A stretch of 64,000 nt of DNA from Symmetrospora coprosmae (lineage: Eukaryota; Basidiomycota; Cystobasidiomycetes; Symmetrosporaceae). Below are positions 60,301 through 64,000 of the stretch, piece after piece. Position 1 is the stretch's first letter. Every line of letters begins with the position of its first letter. The position numbers and the translations under genes were made by a program. The stretch is from assembly GCA_008802785.1 (NCBI GenBank), contig VUYT01000010.1, positions 1 to 64,000 on the forward strand. Direction: 5' to 3'. Under the pieces are notes generated by a model. It saw nothing but the letters and a program-made list of their open reading frames with translations, made no database searches and was not told the origin of the DNA.

Positions 60301-60475
60301 AGCAAGAGAGGAGCTCGTCGCTGCACAGGATGAGCTCGACGAGCTCCGCAGCAAGGAGAGTCGCCAGAGAGTCCAGATGCTGGATGAGCTCACCAGCCTG
60401 TCGGAAGAGGCGAGCTCACTGCGCACCCAGCTGCGGGCGGCACAGAGGAAACTGGCAACTGCCGGGAAGGCGTGA
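57389..60475 (+). CDS. Uds1 (up-regulated during septation) coiled-coil protein
   Basis: Large cytoplasmic coiled-coil protein; the Uds1 family is linked to septation in fission yeast. Single exon of 1028 codons from the ATG at 57389 (MRRFLGQNLTLAVPPSS). Residues 1-175 are Ser/Thr-rich with a Gly-Ile/Gly-Asn repeat coded by GGCATT/GGCAAT units (57577-57612). Residues about 180-330 are the Uds1 domain (FKDQLTMDLLSSDALVHAEQ, EILGFEEVEELRRVR, LQNKLAVESKIREASLAIAR, LYAPDGKSK). A Ser-rich linker follows, then from about 510 to the end an almost unbroken coiled coil with heptads (LEEAHLAIERLEAEKEELQ through QLEEAREELVAAQDELDELR). No membrane segment. The frame is open for another 133 codons upstream, but that part is simple repeat. 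Confidence 0.88.
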   Translation: MRRFLGQNLTLAVPPSSESASVSQTPGASSPSESFATRALQSLSLERYRSTASASDKDKGKRDGIGIGIGNGNGSDAAPLVLPAVAVEDNGTAIADGPPTIPRKDSATYNGTGTDEAWAAVKLPFASSDSSSSSAGATGTDSPAGAQSNVNDAQDQPAQQPREAFPPSLRLSSLVNFKDQLTMDLLSSDALVHAEQLEILGFEEVEELRRVRLMLIAPTQDVRHVLTFLPHGTVTIVGQEHTLLATRLAMLQNKLAVESKIREASLAIARLYAPDGKSKRLSRQASEQLDTANRRVDAARNDVNRVGAREAEVRTRILAHMAGALACALRRAEHSAHAHAHHAGISSGRTTPTTAVSAYFSPRIKNAALPPLPPSLGGSTTSARSHPTSANLLSPRSAYSATFSPAASTSSSSAASRIGNGMFAASIMPFEGPHLFAGNKDAVLPFAPARLSPSLHQGASFSLDRDIERDASSLTQSTRLPYSASPLVNSTSSSHSQAQAHGVQTAALEEAHLAIERLEAEKEELQALLTGYRGRENEDTQKVRVEERRVAEDRARLAALTQEVSERDARLRQLEAEREAERRDLLSALQDTLQRHRLPERNSGTAHLGALLPSPQATIHLPTFVSSQLPAFLCSADEEHSRVLGKYTALQKQLGERDRAASASSAQAQEKEALASRRAVEMLTQEKQVLLKSIARSEAACAALEARASGLEEQLEQSAALAQEQAAHAERALQEAQNCFSDRLQETERRNQHDADGERRSLRARLENLQRDLAGVREERRSLGDKLQTLWARLPDEEALAARNALSDRDELSAYKAAFGVGSAPSAATTFSLDRFVPRLDATLDGTDKLYARLLVQEEHTLAQKAGTERAQKLLQESRGSLEVYAGQVRELSARLEAGSAKEVQLRDGLASAQGQADRLDAEKAELERKCNALMEEKSTLEKRFAAISASNASQEKDAQARRSLETQLEEAREELVAAQDELDELRSKESRQRVQMLDELTSLSEEASSLRTQLRAAQRKLATAGKA

Positions 60476-60643
60476 TTTGCTCTTGGCAGGTCTCGCGTAT
60501 TATATACTTTAGTAACGTGTTCACAGAACAGCAGGCAGTCTCCCTTTCGTATTTCTTCTCTCTATATTCATGACTCGTTATTCGATGCGGCTGCGGGCGT
60601 GTCTATACACGAGATATCGGCCCTTCTGCCGCCGGGGTAGAGT

Positions 60644-61511
60644 TCAGCTGAAACACTCCTCTGGTGTCACACGTATTTCTCTTCCGTTTGTCCGATGATT
60701 CTTCCTCTCGACATCCCTCCTGCATGGCTTCCGCATATCTGCAGCATGTCCGACATTGTCAGCAGATCACCAGGAGGTTTCTCGTACCGTCATCGGGAGA
60801 TACACTTGCGGACTCACCGAACGCATCTTCCGGCGGCTGCACGCCTCCACCGTAGTAGTCTATCACTCTCCGATACACCGTATAGTCCATGTTCTGCAGC
60901 CACCGCCAGACCAGGGGGTGAGCAATGCGCGTTCCGAGCCGTCAGCGTCGGGGAAGGAGCGGCCGTGCTCACCTCATACATGCCCGTTGCCAGGTCATTG
61001 GACATGCGCACGTAGAGGTCGACGAAGTAGCAGTCGGCCTGGTCCGACATGCGCTCCAGGAACTCCATCATTCGCCGAGCGAGGCCGAGGCGGCGGTACG
61101 AGGGGGACACGGTGATGGCCGTGACGTGTCCGCTGGCAGGAAATGAGTGCGAACGCGGCGCTTGTGAGTCCATGTCGTGCTGGCTGAACGCAGACGGTGA
61201 GAACTCCTGAGCTGCGGCTCACTGCCATTCTGTCCCTTCACCCTCCGTCTTGCCCATCACTGCAGGGGTTGCGTAGGCGGTACCGACTCATCATTCTAGC
61301 CCTTCGGATCACTGCCAGGAGTGGTCAGCGACGCAGACGCACTGTAGCCCATGAGCGTCCCGCTTGGGTCCTCGGTCGCGCAGAAGAGATCCGGCCAGTT
61401 TGAGAGATTGTTCAGGTAGTACGAGATCGAATAGGTCTCGGTGAAAGCGTCCAGATTGACTTGGTTGAACTTGAACATGTCTGTAGGGCGCCAGCCGCGC
61501 AGAAGCGACAT
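60644..61511 (-). CDS. NAT3: N-terminal acetyltransferase NatB catalytic subunit (Naa20)
   Basis: GNAT enzyme that acetylates nascent chains starting Met-Asp, Met-Glu, Met-Asn or Met-Gln at the ribosome, with the Mdm20/Naa25 partner. The ATG at 61511 starts MSLLRGWRPTDMFKFNQVNL, then LTETYSISYYLNNL-type helix (here AFTETYSISYYLNNLSNWPD), GTLMGYMMGKTEGEGTEWH, GHVTAITVSPSYRRLGLARR with the acetyl-CoA loop RRLGLA, and CYFVDLYVRMSNDLATGMYE. A splice restores NMDYTVYRRVIDYYGG, followed by EDAFDMRK, the NatB tail motif. The last exon ends VTPEECFS with TGA at 60646-60644. Five exons. Compared with orthologues, ten or so residues (DSQAPRSHSFPASG) are added before GHVTA. Confidence 0.93.
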
Positions 61512-61750
61512 CTTGTGCGTATGCCACGGATATGGGATGTAGGTCCGAAACCAAGCCGGAAACGTCTAGAGAAAAGCGACTGTGTCATTCGGATGATGCA
61601 GCTCATATTGGCCGCGCAGTAGGTACAATGGGAGAATAGGATACGGCTTTCTGAAGGGCGATGGACAGCAAAGTGATGCGCAGAGAGCCCGTCTCGGGCG
61701 TTTTTGATTGCTGTCCAAGACATGACGGCAACTACAGAGTCACTTCTGCT

Positions 61751-62659
<909 letters not shown>

Positions 62660-64000
62660 GGCGGCTGCTGTCGTTTGCTGGCGAGTTGGAGCTGTCCCAA
62701 GCTGGCTGGCGGCTCGAAGCGCTCGATCGGGTCCGGGCACGCGCGAGCCGGGCAAAGGGGAGCAAGGCGTGCATGACGGAGAGGAGCCAGCTCTTTCTCA
62801 TCCACCGAGTGCAACGCTGCATGACGACCTTTGCTACGTGATATACTGACAGAGAATACACGGTCGGCCCCATTAGAAAAAGCGGCTGTTCGCCAGCCGT
62901 CCTTTGGCAAGCGTGCAGGGAGCGCCAGTCCAGCCTTGCGAGTGCGCTGCTCATGGCAGACTGAGCATGACTGCCAATCCTCCGACTGGAGCAGGAGTAG
63001 CTTGTGTCCCTCGACGGTTGCGACCCCGTCAGACCATCAACGTCCCCAGGCTCTCGCAGTCCATCGCGCGACGCCTGGACGAGGGCGGAGTGCCAGCCAC
63101 TGGCAAAGTCAGCACGATAGGACGCGTCGCACTGCGACTGGTCGAACAGAGGAGAGGACTCTCTGGGCAGTCGATTCGTTGCAGCTTCTGGTAAATGCAG
63201 GGAGCCCCGGCAAAGCGACATGCTGGAGTAACCGGTCACCCGCTGCGATCCGGCTCGTTCCCGCAGACCTTCCCGGAGCTACCGCAGAGGGTCCAGAAGG
63301 CGCTTGCCGTGCAGCTGGACGTATCGCATCACTCTTCGATATGGTGCTGCGGCCAGCTTGGCCAGTGGGGGCTTCACCGGCAGCTGACCCGATGGACCGT
63401 TTGAATGAGGCGGCAAGAAGGCGGAGCATCAATGACGGCCGGGCACCGGTCGGTACTCGTATAAGACTTGCTCCAGACGACGAGGATCGTTAGGGGAGAA
63501 GCCGCCCGGATATCAGCCAGCTACATCACAGGCGCAGCGGCGTCTTCGCGCGGCAAGTCAGTACGAAGGGCTGAAAGGCGGGCTGACGAAGGCGAAGCTG
63601 CGCGATCAAGGACAAAGAGCGTCAATACGGTACATACTGCGAGCTGGGCGTCCCCACTGCGAGCGAGAAGATCCGGCTCGTCGGCGAGTCCAGTCAAGAG
63701 CGATGACACGCGTACTTATCGGCTGCGGAGCGCGAGTGCGCCGCGCGGTAGACGCGGAAGACCCGGCGGCCCTCCCTTGGGTGCAGGAAGATGCGCGAGC
63801 AACAGCGGGGGTTGCAGAATGGATGCAGCGCGGCATCCGGACCGTTCCTGATTGCTCCAAAGCCAGCGGGCCTGCATCCTGCACTGGTGTGCATTCCTGT
63901 GCAGAAGCGATGCCCTCCCCTCGACAAAGGGGCGACGGAAGTCAAGACGACGGGAATGGGGATGGCGGACGGCGGATGGTCGGGAATCTCAGGGCGGAGT
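62660..64000. other. Unassigned right end of window
   Basis: About 1.3 kb. The first part is the RIB4 promoter side. Several open frames of 60-240 codons exist on both strands (for example 63239-62520 minus and 62831-63493 plus), but they overlap each other, have no family motif and show Ser/Arg-rich composition typical of chance frames in GC-rich DNA. A gene could begin near the edge and continue outside. Confidence 0.35.

Noticed and set aside
59233-60426. 397-codon Ser-rich minus-strand open frame
   Set aside because: Antisense shadow of the Uds1 coiled coil; the Ser/Arg bias is what antisense of Glu/Ala/Arg codons gives.

Overview
This window is nuclear DNA from a fungus. The genes are compact and GC-rich, broken by many short GT..AG introns of about 50-120 bases, and packed a few hundred bases apart on both strands. 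Family features point to a basidiomycete: a fungal Skn7 (HSF plus receiver), a fungal chitin synthase, an Uds1-type septation protein, Nur1, a Zn2Cys6 factor and a basidiomycete-style F-box/cysteine protein. Ustilaginomycotina is my best guess, but that is inference from gene style, not a database result. I see no transposon, virus-like element, rRNA, convincing tRNA or CRISPR array.

Layout. 1-1644 (-) is the 5' part of GABA transaminase, running off the left edge. 2209-3545 (+) alkaline ceramidase, 3823-4411 (+) TIM10, 4620-5819 (+) a maltose-type O-acetyltransferase. 6069-7060 (-) SEC11 and 7494-9954 (-) ATP2. 11185-17512 (+) RNA polymerase I largest subunit and 17646-18986 (+) Vam7. 19085-21179 (-) is a GltA-like citrate synthase ending in SKL, head to head with a SIRT5-like sirtuin (21608-22792, +). 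22806-23575 may hold a small minus-strand gene. 23819-25199 (+) alpha/beta hydrolase. 25439-26171 (-) BOL1 and 26295-27659 (+) TRM9 share a 123-base divergent promoter. 27912-30586 (+) ILV2; 30888-32576 (-) a Golgi-type glycosyltransferase; 33063 to about 37683 (+) chitin synthase; 38757-40375 (-) an unusual Aha1 with a C-terminal membrane segment. 41236-42212 (+) secreted alpha carbonic anhydrase; 43743-46795 (+) Zn2Cys6 factor; 47060-48416 (-) Yip1-domain protein; 48899-52456 (+) SKN7; 52906-53936 (+) F-box-like protein; 54162-54740 (-) small hydrophilic protein; 55025-57030 (-) NUR1; 57389-60475 (+) Uds1 coiled-coil protein; 60644-61511 (-) NatB catalytic subunit; 61751-62659 (-) lumazine synthase RIB4. 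From 62660 to the right edge I recognise nothing.

Most genes are housekeeping: mitochondrial energy and import (ATP2, TIM10, BOL1, ILV2, GABA-T), secretion and membrane traffic (SEC11, Vam7, Yip1 family), cell wall (chitin synthase, glycosyltransferase, Skn7 control), translation and ribosome supply (RPA190, TRM9, NatB). There is no operon logic; neighbours are linked mainly by shared divergent promoters. Exon boundaries given below were placed by eye from splice signals, reading frame and family similarity. Lists given as exons close to a whole number of codons, but none is confirmed by transcripts.
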